Position numbers and translations under genes: made by a program
Shown: piece by piece, positions 35,657-44,906 of the stretch
Position numbering within the stretch: position 1 is the first letter of the stretch
How the letters are laid out: each line of letters opens with the position of its first letter
The notes under the pieces: model-generated
Databases searched by the model: none
Told to the model about the DNA's origin: nothing
Seen by the model: only the letters and a program-made list of their open reading frames with translations
Source: Asanoa sp. WMMD1127
Lineage (GTDB): Bacteria > Actinomycetota > Actinomycetes > Mycobacteriales > Micromonosporaceae
Direction: 5' to 3'
Assembly (NCBI RefSeq): GCF_029626225.1
Contig: NZ_JARUBP010000001.1
Coordinates: 2,542,001-2,606,000 of the forward strand
DNA: 64,000 nt

Positions 35657-36194
35657 CGAGCATCGCGTACGGGTCGTCGAACATGCCCTCGCGGGCGCCG
35701 ATCACGATCATGATGACCACGAACGCCAGGTAGCCCAGGATCAGCGCGGTGAGGATCCAGCCGACGATGATGCCGGCCAGCGCCATGCCGTCGCCGCTCT
35801 CGCCGCGCTCGCGGATCTGCTTGCGCGCGACGTGGCCCAGGATCGCCCCGACCGGCGCGGAGATGCAGGTGGCGAGGCCGGCCAGGGCGCAGACCAGCGC
35901 GGCGATCGCCAGGCCGTTGGTCTTCGCCACGGGCGGGTAGCCGTAGCCCGGGTAGGCGCCGGCCGGGGCAACGTAACCGGCCGGCGGGTAGGCCGGGTAG
36001 CCCGGCGCCGCGGGATAGCCGGGCCCGGCCGCATAGCCGGCGGGCGGGTAACCCTCGGGCGTCGTGGCCGGGTAGGCCTCCGCCGGCGGGTAGCCCGGCT
36101 GGGCCGGCACGGGGTAGGTCGGCTGCTCCGGCGCCGGGGAGCTCGGCGGAGGCGCGGTCGGGTCCCAGGACGCGTTGGGGTTCGGGTTGGTCAT
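35637..36194 (-). CDS. DUF4190 membrane protein with Pro/Tyr-rich N-terminus
   Basis: 185 residues. About 88 residues of Pro/Gly/Tyr/Ala repeats ([14 protein letters not shown] type) precede two membrane helices in a DUF4190 core ([15 protein letters not shown]... [12 protein letters not shown], then [19 protein letters not shown]). Function unknown; such proteins are abundant in actinobacteria. ATG 36194 is chosen because the protein then begins [13 protein letters not shown] second DUF4190 gene lies at 37115. Confidence 0.85.
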   Translation of the reverse strand: MTNPNPNASWDPTAPPPSSPAPEQPTYPVPAQPGYPPAEAYPATTPEGYPPAGYAAGPGYPAAPGYPAYPPAGYVAPAGAYPGYGYPPVAKTNGLAIAALVCALAGLATCISAPVGAILGHVARKQIRERGESGDGMALAGIIVGWILTALILGYLAFVVIMIVIGAREGMFDDPYAMLVSLRGA

Positions 36195-36316
36195 CGCGCT
36201 CTCCGAGGTCGGGCCGGTGTGCGACCCGTAGGGTATCGGTACGCGGCACTGTCCGGATGCCCCCAGGAGAGGGGGTGTCGTTGCCGGGGTTGACCGGACC
36301 GGGCAGGATCTCACGC

Positions 36317-37111
36317 ATGGCAATCGACACGCAGGCCGACGACGGGCTGACCACCGTTCGCCTCGACGGGCGGGTCGCCCTGGTCACCGGCGCCGGCAGC
36401 CCCGACGGGATCGGCTACGCGACCGCGCGCCGGCTGCGCCAGCTGGGCGCCCGGGTGGCCATCGTGTCGACCACCCGCCGCATCCACGAGCGCGCGACCG
36501 AGCTCGGCGCCACCGGGTTCGTCGCCGACCTGACCGACGAGGCCGAGGTGGGCGCGCTGGCCGACGCGATCGCCGAGCAGCTCGGCGACGTCGAGGTCCT
36601 CGTCAACAACGCCGGTCTGGCGAGCCGGGCGAGCCCGGAGGTGCTCCGCCCGGTCGGGCAGCTCACCTTCGACGAGTGGAAGTCCGAGATCGACCGCAAC
36701 CTGAGCACCGCGTTCCTGTGCAGCCGGGCGTTCATCGGCGGCATGGCCGAGCGGGGCTGGGGCCGCATCGTCAACCTGTCGGCCACCGCCGGCCCGGTCA
36801 ACGCGCTGCCGACCGAGGCCGCCTACGCGGCGGCCAAGGCGGGCGTGATCGGCCTGACGCGGGCGCTGGCCATGGAGATGGTGGCCGACGGGGTGACCGT
36901 CAACGCGGTCGCGCCGGGCACCATCTACACCGCCGCCTCCACGGTCGCCGAGCTCAAGCAGGGCCTGGGCACGCCGATCGGGCGGCCGGGCACCCCGGAC
37001 GAGGTGGCCGCCGCGATCGCGTTCCTCTGCTCGCCGGCCGCGTCCTACATCACCGGCCAGATGCTGGTGGTCGACGGCGGCAACAGCGTGCGCGAGGCCC
37101 AGTTCCGCTAG
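36317..37111 (+). CDS. FabG-like short-chain dehydrogenase
   Basis: 264 residues. [18 protein letters not shown] (about 22-39), VLVNNAG (about 95-101), catalytic Ser in NLSATAG, and YAAAKAG, with the C-terminal [12 protein letters not shown] 3-oxoacyl reductase-type enzyme. The start is ATG 36317. It is flanked on both sides by minus-strand DUF4190 genes and meets the second tail to tail. Confidence 0.92.
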   Translation: MAIDTQADDGLTTVRLDGRVALVTGAGSPDGIGYATARRLRQLGARVAIVSTTRRIHERATELGATGFVADLTDEAEVGALADAIAEQLGDVEVLVNNAGLASRASPEVLRPVGQLTFDEWKSEIDRNLSTAFLCSRAFIGGMAERGWGRIVNLSATAGPVNALPTEAAYAAAKAGVIGLTRALAMEMVADGVTVNAVAPGTIYTAASTVAELKQGLGTPIGRPGTPDEVAAAIAFLCSPAASYITGQMLVVDGGNSVREAQFR

Positions 37112-37114
37112 GAG

Positions 37115-37642
37115 CTAGTAGGTGTTGCCGACGTTGTCGGCGGTCGCGCCGAACCAGCCGAGCGCCAGGCCACCGCAGCAGAGCACCACGGCGAGCCCGG
37201 TGAACACGTAGCTCAGCACCAGGCCGGCCGTGGCGAGGCCGCCGCCCTCCTCACCGGAGGTGCGCAGCTGCTTCTTGGCGATGTGGCCGAGCACGATGCC
37301 GGCCGGCGCGAAGACGAACGCGAAGACCAGCGACAGGATCGCCATGAGGTTGGTGCCGCGCGGCTGCGCGTAGCCGCCGCCGTAAGGCTGCTGCTGGTAG
37401 CCCGGGTAGCCACCCTGGCCGTACTGCGGTTGGGCCGGCGCCGGGTACTGGCCGTAGGGGTCCGGCTGGCCGGAGGTGGGCGGCGGACCGTAGGGGTCCG
37501 GCTGACCCGAGGTCGGCTGCCCGTAGGCGGGCTGGCCGTAGGTCGGCGGAGGGCCGTAGGACGGCGGCCCCGACTGCTGCGGGTCGTACGGTTGGCCGGG
37601 CTGGTACGGGTCGGGCTGGTTGCCCGGTGGCGGGTAGCTCAT
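37115..37642 (-). CDS. DUF4190 membrane protein, second copy
   Basis: 175 residues. The N-terminal 95 residues are Pro/Gln/Tyr-rich with near repeats (TSGQPDPYGPPP occurs twice). Two membrane helices follow in the DUF4190 core (MAILSLVFAFVFAPAGIVLGHIAKKQL, shown in part, and a Cys-containing second helix). ATG 37642 has AGGAGAG just upstream. Paralogous to the gene at 35637. Confidence 0.85.
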   Translation of the reverse strand: MSYPPPGNQPDPYQPGQPYDPQQSGPPSYGPPPTYGQPAYGQPTSGQPDPYGPPPTSGQPDPYGQYPAPAQPQYGQGGYPGYQQQPYGGGYAQPRGTNLMAILSLVFAFVFAPAGIVLGHIAKKQLRTSGEEGGGLATAGLVLSYVFTGLAVVLCCGGLALGWFGATADNVGNTY

Positions 37643-37735
37643 CGAATCTCTCCTGGGGGTCGTCCCCGGCACGCTACCGAACGCAAGGAAGTCATTCGCG
37701 CCCGTGCCCGCCTCGGACGAGGAAAGATGTGTGCC

Positions 37736-38932
37736 ATGGCGCGCCTGGCCCAGACTCCTGGCCTCACCGACGTGCAGGGCTCGATCCTCGAAACGGTCCG
37801 GGAGTTCGTCGACAAGGAGATAATTCCGCACGCGCAGCGGCTGGAGCGCGCCGACGAGTACCCGGTCGACATCGTCGACGGCATGCGGGAAATGGGCCTT
37901 TTCGGACTGACGATCGACGAGGAGCACGGCGGCCTCGGCGAGTCGCTCCTCACGTACGCGCTGGTGGTCGAAGAGCTCTCCCGCGGCTGGATGTCGATCT
38001 CGGGGATCGTCAACACCCACTTCATCGTCGCCTACCTGATCGCGCGGCACGGTTCGGCCGAGCAGCGCGCGGCGTTGCTGCCCCGGATGGCGACCGGCGA
38101 GGTACGCGGCGCCTTCTCCATGTCGGAGCCCGGCTGCGGGTCCGACGTCGCGGCGATCCGCTCGACCGCCCGGCGCGACGGCGACGCTTATGTCCTCGAC
38201 GGACAGAAGATGTGGCTGACCAACGGCGCCTACTCGTCGGTGGTGGCGACGCTGGTCAAGACCGAGATCGGCGCGGACTCCGTCTACGGCAACATGACCT
38301 GCTTCCTGCTCGAGAAGGAGCCTGGGTTCGGCGAGACCGCGCCCGGCCTGACCATCCCGGGCAAGATCAGCAAGATGGGCTACAAGGGCGTCGAGACGAC
38401 CGAGATGGTGCTCGACGGCGTCGCGGTGCCCGAGACGGCGGTGCTCGGCGGCCCCGACCAGCTCGGGCAGGGTTTCCGCCAGATGATGGACGGCATCGAG
38501 GTCGGCCGGGTCAACGTCGCCGCCCGGGCCTGCGGCATCTCGATCCGGGCGTTCGAGCTCGCCATCGCGTACGCCCAGCAGCGTCACACGTTCGGCGAGC
38601 CGCTCGCCGGCCACCAGGCGATCGCGTTCAAGCTCGCCGAGATGGCCACGAAGATCGAGGCGGCGCACCAGCTGATGGTCAGCGCCGCGCGGCTCAAGGA
38701 CGCCGGCGCCCGCAACGACGTCGAGGCCGGTATGGCCAAGCTGCTGGCCTCCGAATACTGCGCCGAGGTGGTCCAGGAGTCCTTCCGGATCCACGGCGGC
38801 TACGGCTACTCCACCGAATACGAGATCGAGCGGCTGATGCGCGAGGCCCCGTTCCTGCTGATCGGCGAGGGCACCTCCGAGATCCAGAAAACGATCATCT
38901 CGCGGGGCCTGCTGAAGGAGTACCGCCTCTAA
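37736..38932 (+). CDS. Acyl-CoA dehydrogenase
   Basis: 398 residues. The FAD-binding signature AFSMSEPGCGSDVA (about 126-139), the substrate-side KMWLTNG, and near the C-terminus RIHGGYGYSTEYEIERLMR, with the catalytic base region, followed by IGEGTSEIQ. It oxidises an acyl-CoA to the enoyl-CoA with electrons passed to ETF. ATG 37736 or the in-frame ATG 37727 can be the start; GAGGA at 37719 fits 37736 better. The MFS gene follows after nine bases. Confidence 0.93.
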   Translation: MARLAQTPGLTDVQGSILETVREFVDKEIIPHAQRLERADEYPVDIVDGMREMGLFGLTIDEEHGGLGESLLTYALVVEELSRGWMSISGIVNTHFIVAYLIARHGSAEQRAALLPRMATGEVRGAFSMSEPGCGSDVAAIRSTARRDGDAYVLDGQKMWLTNGAYSSVVATLVKTEIGADSVYGNMTCFLLEKEPGFGETAPGLTIPGKISKMGYKGVETTEMVLDGVAVPETAVLGGPDQLGQGFRQMMDGIEVGRVNVAARACGISIRAFELAIAYAQQRHTFGEPLAGHQAIAFKLAEMATKIEAAHQLMVSAARLKDAGARNDVEAGMAKLLASEYCAEVVQESFRIHGGYGYSTEYEIERLMREAPFLLIGEGTSEIQKTIISRGLLKEYRL

Positions 38933-38941
38933 TGTGAGTGC

Positions 38942-40180
38942 GTGTCATCGCCCCTGAGGGATCGGAACTTCGTCCTCTTCTGGATCCTGCAGGCGGTCTC
39001 GGTCGCCGGCGACTCGCTGACCACCCTCGCGGTGCCGTTGCTGGTGCTGCAGCTCACCGACTCGGTCTTCCAGATGGGCCTGGTCACGGCCGCGATCGGC
39101 GGGGCCTGGCTCGTCTCGGGCGTGCTGGCCGGGTCGATCGTGGACCGCTTCGACCGCCGTACGGTCATGATCGCGTGTGACGTCGCCCGGGCCGGGCTCT
39201 ACGGCCTGGTCCCGCTGGTCTGGCTGGTCGAGCCACACATCTGGGTGCTCTACGCCGCGATGCCGCTGGGTGCCGCGGCGGGCATGCTCTATCAGGTCGG
39301 CTACATCACCGCCGTGCCCGCGCTGGTCGGCAAGGAGCAGATCACCCGGGCCAACGGGCTGCTCTCGGCCTCCTTCGCGGTCGCCGGCATCACCGGCCCG
39401 GCGATCGGCGCCGCGCTGTTCCTGGCGGTCGACCCGGCCTGGGTGATCGGGATCGACGCCGTCACGTTCGGGCTGTCGGCGGTCGCCATGTCCTTCGTCC
39501 GGCTGCGGCAGCGGGAGTCGGCGGGCGCGGCCGAGTCGCCGATCCGCGGCTTCGTCACGGGCCTGCGGTTCCTCTGGGGCCACCCGGTGCTGCGCACGAT
39601 CACGCTGCTGCTGTGCGGGGTCCTGTTCCTCACGTACGCCATGGACGATCTGCTCATCTATCGGCTGAGGGGCGACCTCGGGCAGGGCGGCGAGGCGGTC
39701 GGCGTGGTGTTCGCGATCGGCGCGGCGGGCTCCGTGCTGGCCGGTGCGGTGGTCGCCGCGCTGCGTCGCCGGCTGGGCTTCGGCGCCTGCTGGATCGGGG
39801 CGTACGTGCTGACCGCGATCGCCCTGGCCGGCGCCGGCAGCGCCACGGTGGTGCCCGTGCTGGCCGGCTGCCTCGCGGTGATCCTGTTCTGCCAGGGCAT
39901 CGCCGGCACCTGCTCGATGTCGCTGCGGCAGGAGATCACCCCGGACCACCTGCTCGGCCGGGTCACCTCGGCGTTCTGGACCATCCACTACCTGCCGGGG
40001 CCGCTCGGCGCCCCGCTGGTGACGTTCGCGGCCTCCCGGGCGGGCGTGCCGGCGGTGACCCTGGCGCTCGGCCTGGGCCTCGTCGTGATCGCCGTGGTCG
40101 CCGCCTTCTCCCCGCTGCGCACCCGCGCTCCGGAGCGCCTAGCTTTCGGCGACCGGCCGGCGCATGGTGAAGCTCTGTAG
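38942..40180 (+). CDS. MFS transporter
   Basis: 412 residues with about 12 membrane helices. The loop between helices 2 and 3 reads GSIVDRFDRRTVM, the MFS signature. It belongs to the enterobactin-exporter/macrolide-efflux-like group by its start (LRDRNFVLFWILQAVS). Substrate unknown. It starts nine bases after the acyl-CoA dehydrogenase and overlaps the GNAT gene tail to tail by 42 bases. Confidence 0.9.
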   Translation: MSSPLRDRNFVLFWILQAVSVAGDSLTTLAVPLLVLQLTDSVFQMGLVTAAIGGAWLVSGVLAGSIVDRFDRRTVMIACDVARAGLYGLVPLVWLVEPHIWVLYAAMPLGAAAGMLYQVGYITAVPALVGKEQITRANGLLSASFAVAGITGPAIGAALFLAVDPAWVIGIDAVTFGLSAVAMSFVRLRQRESAGAAESPIRGFVTGLRFLWGHPVLRTITLLLCGVLFLTYAMDDLLIYRLRGDLGQGGEAVGVVFAIGAAGSVLAGAVVAALRRRLGFGACWIGAYVLTAIALAGAGSATVVPVLAGCLAVILFCQGIAGTCSMSLRQEITPDHLLGRVTSAFWTIHYLPGPLGAPLVTFAASRAGVPAVTLALGLGLVVIAVVAAFSPLRTRAPERLAFGDRPAHGEAL

Positions 40181-41026
40181 TCGGGTCGCGTAGCCCAGGT
40201 GCTCGTTGAGCCGGCGCATGTCGGCGTTGCCGCGCTGGGTCCAGGTGTAGACCTCGGTGAGCCCGGTCGCGGCCGCGTGCGCCAGCGTCAGGCGCTTGAG
40301 GTGCGCGGCGACACCGCGGCCGCGCCAGTCGCGCCGCACCACGGTCAGCGCGTTCTCGGCCCGGTGCGGGTTGTCGTAGTCGGCGATGAGGCCGGCCATG
40401 CCGACGGGTTCGCCGTCGGCGAGCGCCACGAACATCGCCGCCGGGTCGCCGATCCAGCTCGTGCGCCACTCGGCGATGGTCGCCTGCATCGGGGCGATCA
40501 GCGCCATGTCCTGGAACGCCTGCACCGCCAGCCCTTCGTAGATCACGTCCCAGAGGTCCGGCCGCTGCGCGATGGTGACCACCTCGACGTCGGTGCGCGG
40601 CGGCGGGCTCGGCTCGGCGCCGATGGCCCGCACCTGCTCGACCTGGCGATCGACCTCGGTGAAGCCGTGCCGCTCCGCGAACGCGCGGGAGCCCTCGTCG
40701 TCGGTGTGCGCGATGACGTGCGCGACGCCGAGCGTGGCGGCGTGCGCCCAGAGGTGGGCCAGCAGCCGGGTGCCGACGCCCTGGCGACGGAACTCGGGCA
40801 GCACCCGCGGCGTCACGGTGGCGGCGCCGGAGATGCTCGACCGGTCGGCCGCGCCGCTGCCGACGAGCTTGCCGTCCTCCTCGACGAGCAGCACCAGCGA
40901 GTCGCGGGTCCACGCGGCCCGCATCTCGGCGACCGACGGCGCCCGCTCATAGGGCATGATGGCCATCCGCACCTGCCGCACCAGGTCGAAATCCTCGTCG
41001 GTCGCGGCTTTCCGCATGGTCAGCAT
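40139..41026 (-). CDS. GNAT acetyltransferase with two domains
   Basis: 295 residues. Two GNAT folds: the first with LPEFRRQGVGTRLLAHL (about 76-92), the second with VRRDWRGRGVAAHLKRLTL (about 234-252). TEVYTWTQRGNADMRRLNEHLGY is the usual C-terminal substrate segment. Mycothiol-synthase-like architecture, but the true substrate is unknown. TAACGT six bases before the ATG suggests a leaderless message. Confidence 0.88.
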   Translation of the reverse strand: MLTMRKAATDEDFDLVRQVRMAIMPYERAPSVAEMRAAWTRDSLVLLVEEDGKLVGSGAADRSSISGAATVTPRVLPEFRRQGVGTRLLAHLWAHAATLGVAHVIAHTDDEGSRAFAERHGFTEVDRQVEQVRAIGAEPSPPPRTDVEVVTIAQRPDLWDVIYEGLAVQAFQDMALIAPMQATIAEWRTSWIGDPAAMFVALADGEPVGMAGLIADYDNPHRAENALTVVRRDWRGRGVAAHLKRLTLAHAAATGLTEVYTWTQRGNADMRRLNEHLGYATRLQSFTMRRPVAES

Positions 41027-41078
41027 GTGCGGACGTTAACCCGCCGTCGATGCGACCGCGAGCGGATTAGGGCCCGTC

Positions 41079-41483
41079 CTACAGCCGGCTCAGGTTGGCC
41101 ACGGCGCGTTCCACCGCGATGCAGCGGTCTTCGACGTAGTCGATGCCGGCCGCGGTGGCGAGCTCGCGGGCCTCGGGCGAGACGATGTCGAGCTGGAGCC
41201 AGACGGCCGGCGCGCCGGCGGCGATCGCGTCGCGCACCACGTCGGGAGCGTCCGCGGCCGGCCGGAACACGTTGACCAGGTCGACCGGGAACGGGATCTC
41301 CGCGACCGAGCGGTAGACCGGCTCGCCGAACAGCTCGTCGACGAACGGGTTGACGGGGATGATCCGCCAGCCGTGGCGCTGCATCTGGAGGGGCACGGTG
41401 TGCGCGGCCTTGCGGGGGTCGCGCGACGCGCCGACGACCGCGATCACTTTGGCGTCGGCGAGGAGTTGCTGAGCATCACGCAC
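41079..41483 (-). CDS. CoA-binding protein, YccU type
   Basis: 134 residues, a single Rossmann CoA_binding domain: IAVVGASRDPRKAA (about 14-27), RIIPVNPFVDELFGEPVYRS (about 40-59), LVNVFRPA. Such proteins bind CoA or acyl-CoA; function unknown. The PH-like gene ends ten bases upstream. Confidence 0.92.
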   Translation of the reverse strand: MRDAQQLLADAKVIAVVGASRDPRKAAHTVPLQMQRHGWRIIPVNPFVDELFGEPVYRSVAEIPFPVDLVNVFRPAADAPDVVRDAIAAGAPAVWLQLDIVSPEARELATAAGIDYVEDRCIAVERAVANLSRL

Positions 41484-41493
41484 GCGACCGACT

Positions 41494-42297
41494 CTATCTC
41501 CGGTGGGCGGCCGTCGACCGCTCGCTGGCCGGCGCCTCGGCCTGCCGCACCACGGTGACCGTCGGGCCGGCCGGCAGCGCCGGCGGGGCCCCGCCGTCCC
41601 GCAGGCGCCGGGACAGCCGCTCGAGCTCGGCCGGGCGACCGATCGCCGCCCGGTGCTCCGGGTGCGCGACGTAGTAGCGAATCGCGTCGGCCAGGAACCA
41701 CGGATGGATGTCGAGCACGTCGATCGGCACGTCGAGCCGGGGCCGGCGCTCGCTGGGCGGGCGGACCAGATAGCTGGTGCCGACGACCAGTTCGAGCCGC
41801 TGCGTACGCAGCCGCGGCGCCCACGGCGTGCCGGGCTGGACCGCCGCCCACGGCACCTCGATCCGGTGCAGCCGGCCTGGGATGCGCAGACCTTCCGCGG
41901 TCAGCTCCACGGTGGTCGGCACGAGCAGCGAGCGGGCCAGCAGGGCGGCCGCGAACAGGCCGAACAGCACCGAGAGGACACCGTCGAAGGCCCCGCCGTC
42001 GCCGCCGAGCCGGTCGACCGCGAGGGCGGCCTGCGAGATCGAGACCAGCACCAGGGCGGCGACCTCGATCGTGCGGCGACGGTTGGTCGGCGCCACGAAC
42101 GTGTCGCCGCGCACCGTGAAGCTCGCCGGCCCGGCGGGCCGCCAGCCGATCAGGGCCACCAGCGCGACCACCCCGGCCAGCGTCGGCCCGAGGTGCAGCA
42201 GGAAGTCGAGCACCAGCACCGGGATGTCGAACGCGATCGCGGCGCCACCCCAGACCACTCCCAGGGTCGCGGCGCCGAGCAGCCATCGCTGGTGCAT
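41494..42297 (-). CDS. PH-like domain membrane protein
   Basis: 267 residues. Two hydrophobic hairpins (about 5-50 and 78-120) are followed by a bacterial PH-like strand region (TTVELTAEGLRIPGRLHRIEVPWAAV) and a charged tail. Unrecognised beyond this fold. Probably co-transcribed with the CoA-binding gene. Confidence 0.7.
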   Translation of the reverse strand: MHQRWLLGAATLGVVWGGAAIAFDIPVLVLDFLLHLGPTLAGVVALVALIGWRPAGPASFTVRGDTFVAPTNRRRTIEVAALVLVSISQAALAVDRLGGDGGAFDGVLSVLFGLFAAALLARSLLVPTTVELTAEGLRIPGRLHRIEVPWAAVQPGTPWAPRLRTQRLELVVGTSYLVRPPSERRPRLDVPIDVLDIHPWFLADAIRYYVAHPEHRAAIGRPAELERLSRRLRDGGAPPALPAGPTVTVVRQAEAPASERSTAAHRR

Positions 42298-42327
42298 GGG
42301 CGGAGCCTACCGGGGGATCGGCCGCCG

Positions 42328-42774
42328 TCAGTCGTCGTGCCCGGCCTCGACCGGCGTACCCCCGCGACACTCGATTTTGATCTCGAAGCGGCCGCCTGCC
42401 CCCTCGAACTTGACCTCGGCGTCGTCGTCGGGGCCCTCGTCGAGGTCACGGACGCTGTAACCCTGCGCCGGCGACCAGGTGTCGATCGTCGCGAGCCGGC
42501 CGCGGCAGCTGGCCACCACACTGCCGCCGGGATTCGAGAAGCTCCGGCTGCGGGTGTCACCCGACGGTGGTGTCGTGGCCGGGCGGCTCGGCGAGGGCGT
42601 CGCGGCGGGAGTGGCGGCGGCCGCGAGGTCGCGCGCCACCTCTGCCTCGCTGCGCACCCCGCCGGGCGTGCCGGTGAAGCTGTTGCCGACCAGGCGGATC
42701 GCGCCCACGCCGGCCAGCGTGGCGACGACGACGGCCGCGAGCCAGCCGAGCACGGCGAGGGTCCAGCGGGACAT
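42328..42774 (-). CDS. Hypothetical single-pass membrane protein
   Basis: 148 residues: one membrane helix (about 8-30), a Pro/Thr/Ser-rich linker and a small extracytoplasmic domain with two Cys residues (ASCRGRL, IECRGGTP) that may form a disulfide. ATG 42774 follows CAGGTC; GTG 42789 is an alternative. It is divergent from the response regulator and shares its regulatory spacer, so it may be a further target. Confidence 0.72.
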   Translation of the reverse strand: MSRWTLAVLGWLAAVVVATLAGVGAIRLVGNSFTGTPGGVRSEAEVARDLAAAATPAATPSPSRPATTPPSGDTRSRSFSNPGGSVVASCRGRLATIDTWSPAQGYSVRDLDEGPDDDAEVKFEGAGGRFEIKIECRGGTPVEAGHDD

Positions 42775-42797
42775 GACCTGACTATGCACCCTGCCGC

Positions 42798-42839
42798 GCT
42801 AACGGCGGCGCTGGCCGACGCTAAGAGCGGGTTAAGGGC
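42798..42839 (+). promoter_or_regulatory. 11-bp-spaced direct repeats upstream of the response regulator
   Basis: GCTAACGGC (42798), GCTAAGAGC (42820) and GTTAAGGGC (42831) are spaced 22 and 11 bases apart, the helical phase used by OmpR/PhoB-type regulators. The last unit ends 24 bases before a TACGGT -10 element (42864-42869). The same paired motif recurs before the PepSY gene. Confidence 0.6.
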
Positions 42840-42876
42840 GTCGGCGGTCGAGCACTGGCGGGATACGGTGCGAGCT

Positions 42877-43569
42877 GTGCCGCGCCTGCTGCTCATCGAG
42901 GACGATCCGGCGATCCGTGCGCCACTGTTGCGGGCGCTGCGCGATCGGGGCCACGCCGTGGCGGCCGCGACGACCGCCATGGACGGGCTGCGAGCCGCGC
43001 TCGACGAGCGGCCCGACCTGGTAGTGCTCGACCTCGGCCTGCCCGACGTCGACGGCGCGGAGCTCCTGCGCATGCTCCGGGCGGTGAGCACGGTGCCGGT
43101 GATCGTGGCGACCGCCCGCGACGCCGAGACGGAGATCGTGCGGGTCCTCGACGCGGGCGCCGACGACTACGTGGTCAAGCCGTTCACCGCTGCCCAGCTG
43201 GACGCTCGCGTGCGGGCGGTGCTGCGCCGCGGTGGTCCGGCGGCCGGTGCCGACGAGGTGGTCGTCGTCGCCGGGCTGGAGATCGACTTCCGGTCACGCG
43301 CGGTGCGCCTGGACGGAGCGCCGCTCGACCTCACGCCTCGCGAATTCGACCTGCTGCATTATCTGGCCACCCGCCCTGACGAGGTGGTCACCAAGCGGGA
43401 GCTGCTGACCGAGGTGTGGCGGATCCCCTACGGCGGTGCTGACAAGACCGTCGACGTGCACCTGTCCTGGCTGCGCCGGAAGCTGGGGGAGACCGCCGCC
43501 GCGCCGCGTTACCTGCACACCGTCCGCGGCGTCGGCGTGCGGCTGTCCGCACCGGGCGGTCCGGCGTGA
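42877..43569 (+). CDS. OmpR-family response regulator
   Basis: 230 residues. Receiver domain with acidic pocket Glu8-Asp9-Asp10, phosphoacceptor Asp52 (LVVLDLGLPD) and the Lys of YVVKPF, then a winged-helix output domain (LDLTPREFDLLHYLATRPDEVVTKRELL). GTG 42877 is chosen because TACGGT lies seven bases upstream (leaderless). GTG 42868 is in frame as well. The histidine kinase start overlaps its stop (GTGA). Confidence 0.95.
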   Translation: MPRLLLIEDDPAIRAPLLRALRDRGHAVAAATTAMDGLRAALDERPDLVVLDLGLPDVDGAELLRMLRAVSTVPVIVATARDAETEIVRVLDAGADDYVVKPFTAAQLDARVRAVLRRGGPAAGADEVVVVAGLEIDFRSRAVRLDGAPLDLTPREFDLLHYLATRPDEVVTKRELLTEVWRIPYGGADKTVDVHLSWLRRKLGETAAAPRYLHTVRGVGVRLSAPGGPA

Positions 43570-44822
43570 GGTGGCGGCTGACCCTGCTGGTCGCGGCCAC
43601 CACGACCCTGACGCTCGTCGCCTTTCTCGTGCCCTTGGCGCTGCTGCTGCGGGACGTTGCGGAGGACCGCGCGACCGACCGGGCGACCGCCGACGTGCAA
43701 GGTATCGTGCCGGTGGTCGGCACGGCCGACCGCGCGGACATCGAAATCGTCGTCGAACAGCTCAACGCCGCGGGTCGGCGGGTCACGGTGTTCCTGCCGG
43801 AGGGTGGCGCACCGGTCGGCGCCCAGGCCGCGCGTACCCCCGCCGTGGAGCTGGCCGCCACCGGCACCAGCCTGACCGCGGCCCGGGACGGCGGGCGGGA
43901 GATCGTGATCGGCGTCGGGCGCTCCGGCGGCACCGCGGTGATCCGGACCGTCGTACCGGAGGCTGATCTGCATGCCGGCGTGACCCGGGCCTGGCTCGTG
44001 CTCGCGGCGCTCGGTCTGGTGCTGGTCGTGGTCGGGCTGCTCGTCGCGGACCGGTTGGCGCGTAGCCTCGTGCGGCCGATCGACGACCTCTCCGCGGTCT
44101 CCCACCGGTTGGCGCGTGCCGAACTGGGCGCCCGAGCCGTCCCGACCGGCCCGCCGGAGGTGCGCGAGGTGGCGGGGGCGCTCAACCACCTGGCCGAGCG
44201 GATCCAGGTGCTGCTGCGTGAGGAACGCGAGCAGGTGGCCGACCTGTCGCATCGGCTCCGGACGCCGCTGACCGCGCTGCGGCTGGAGGCCGAGTCGGTG
44301 CGCGATCCGGACGAGCGGGCGCGGGTGACCGCCGGCGTGGATGCGCTCGAACGGGCGGTGACCGGGTTGATCCGCCAAGCGCGGTGGCGCAGCGCGCCGT
44401 CGGCCTCGGCGACGTGCGATGCGGTCGAGGTGGTGCGGGACCGGGTCGAGTTCTGGTCGGTGTTGGCGGAGGACACCGGGCGCGCGGTGCGACTGTCGTC
44501 GGTGGATGGTCCGTTGCCCGTCGGCGTGGCGGCGGACGAGCTCGCGGCCGCCGTGGACGCGGTGCTCGGCAACGTGTTCGCCCACACTCCGGACGGGACG
44601 CCGTTCGCGGTGACGCTCTCCGCCGACCGGGTGCTGGTGGTCTCGGACGCCGGTCCGGGGCTCTCCGCGGCCGTGGTGTCGCGGGGGGTGAGCCAGGGTG
44701 GCGGGACCGGCCTGGGCCTCGACATCGCCCGGCGGGCAGCGGCCGGCGGCCTAGACATCTCCGACAATCCAGGCGGAGGTGCGGTGGTCACGCTGCGGCT
44801 CGCCGCGCCGCCGAGTTCTTAA
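43566..44822 (+). CDS. Sensor histidine kinase
   Basis: 418 residues. Membrane helix 1 (about 7-27), an extracytoplasmic region of about 110 residues, helix 2 (about 140-162), HAMP, the phosphorylated His of LSHRLRTPLTAL near 228, and an HATPase domain with the N-box AVDAVLGNVFAHT and glycine boxes SDAGPGL and GGGTGLGL. The signal is unknown. Its stop codon lies inside the regulator-type repeat in front of the PepSY gene. Confidence 0.94.
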   Translation: MRWRLTLLVAATTTLTLVAFLVPLALLLRDVAEDRATDRATADVQGIVPVVGTADRADIEIVVEQLNAAGRRVTVFLPEGGAPVGAQAARTPAVELAATGTSLTAARDGGREIVIGVGRSGGTAVIRTVVPEADLHAGVTRAWLVLAALGLVLVVVGLLVADRLARSLVRPIDDLSAVSHRLARAELGARAVPTGPPEVREVAGALNHLAERIQVLLREEREQVADLSHRLRTPLTALRLEAESVRDPDERARVTAGVDALERAVTGLIRQARWRSAPSASATCDAVEVVRDRVEFWSVLAEDTGRAVRLSSVDGPLPVGVAADELAAAVDAVLGNVFAHTPDGTPFAVTLSADRVLVVSDAGPGLSAAVVSRGVSQGGGTGLGLDIARRAAAGGLDISDNPGGGAVVTLRLAAPPSS

Positions 44823-44834
44823 CGTGCCTTTAGC
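44815..44834 (-). promoter_or_regulatory. Regulator-type direct repeat upstream of the PepSY gene
   Basis: On the minus strand GCTAAAGGC (44834-44826) and GTTAAGAAC (44823-44815) are 11 bases apart, matching the pair at 42820/42831 in 13 of 17 positions across the core. A TATCCA hexamer (44853-44858) lies 18 bases downstream on the plus strand, so the site covers the -35 region. Confidence 0.55.
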
Positions 44835-44906
44835 GGTCGCACAGCGCGCCGCTATCCACAGTTCCGCGAACCTCGTCGGTATCAGCCCGATACGGAGGTC
44901 ACGAAC

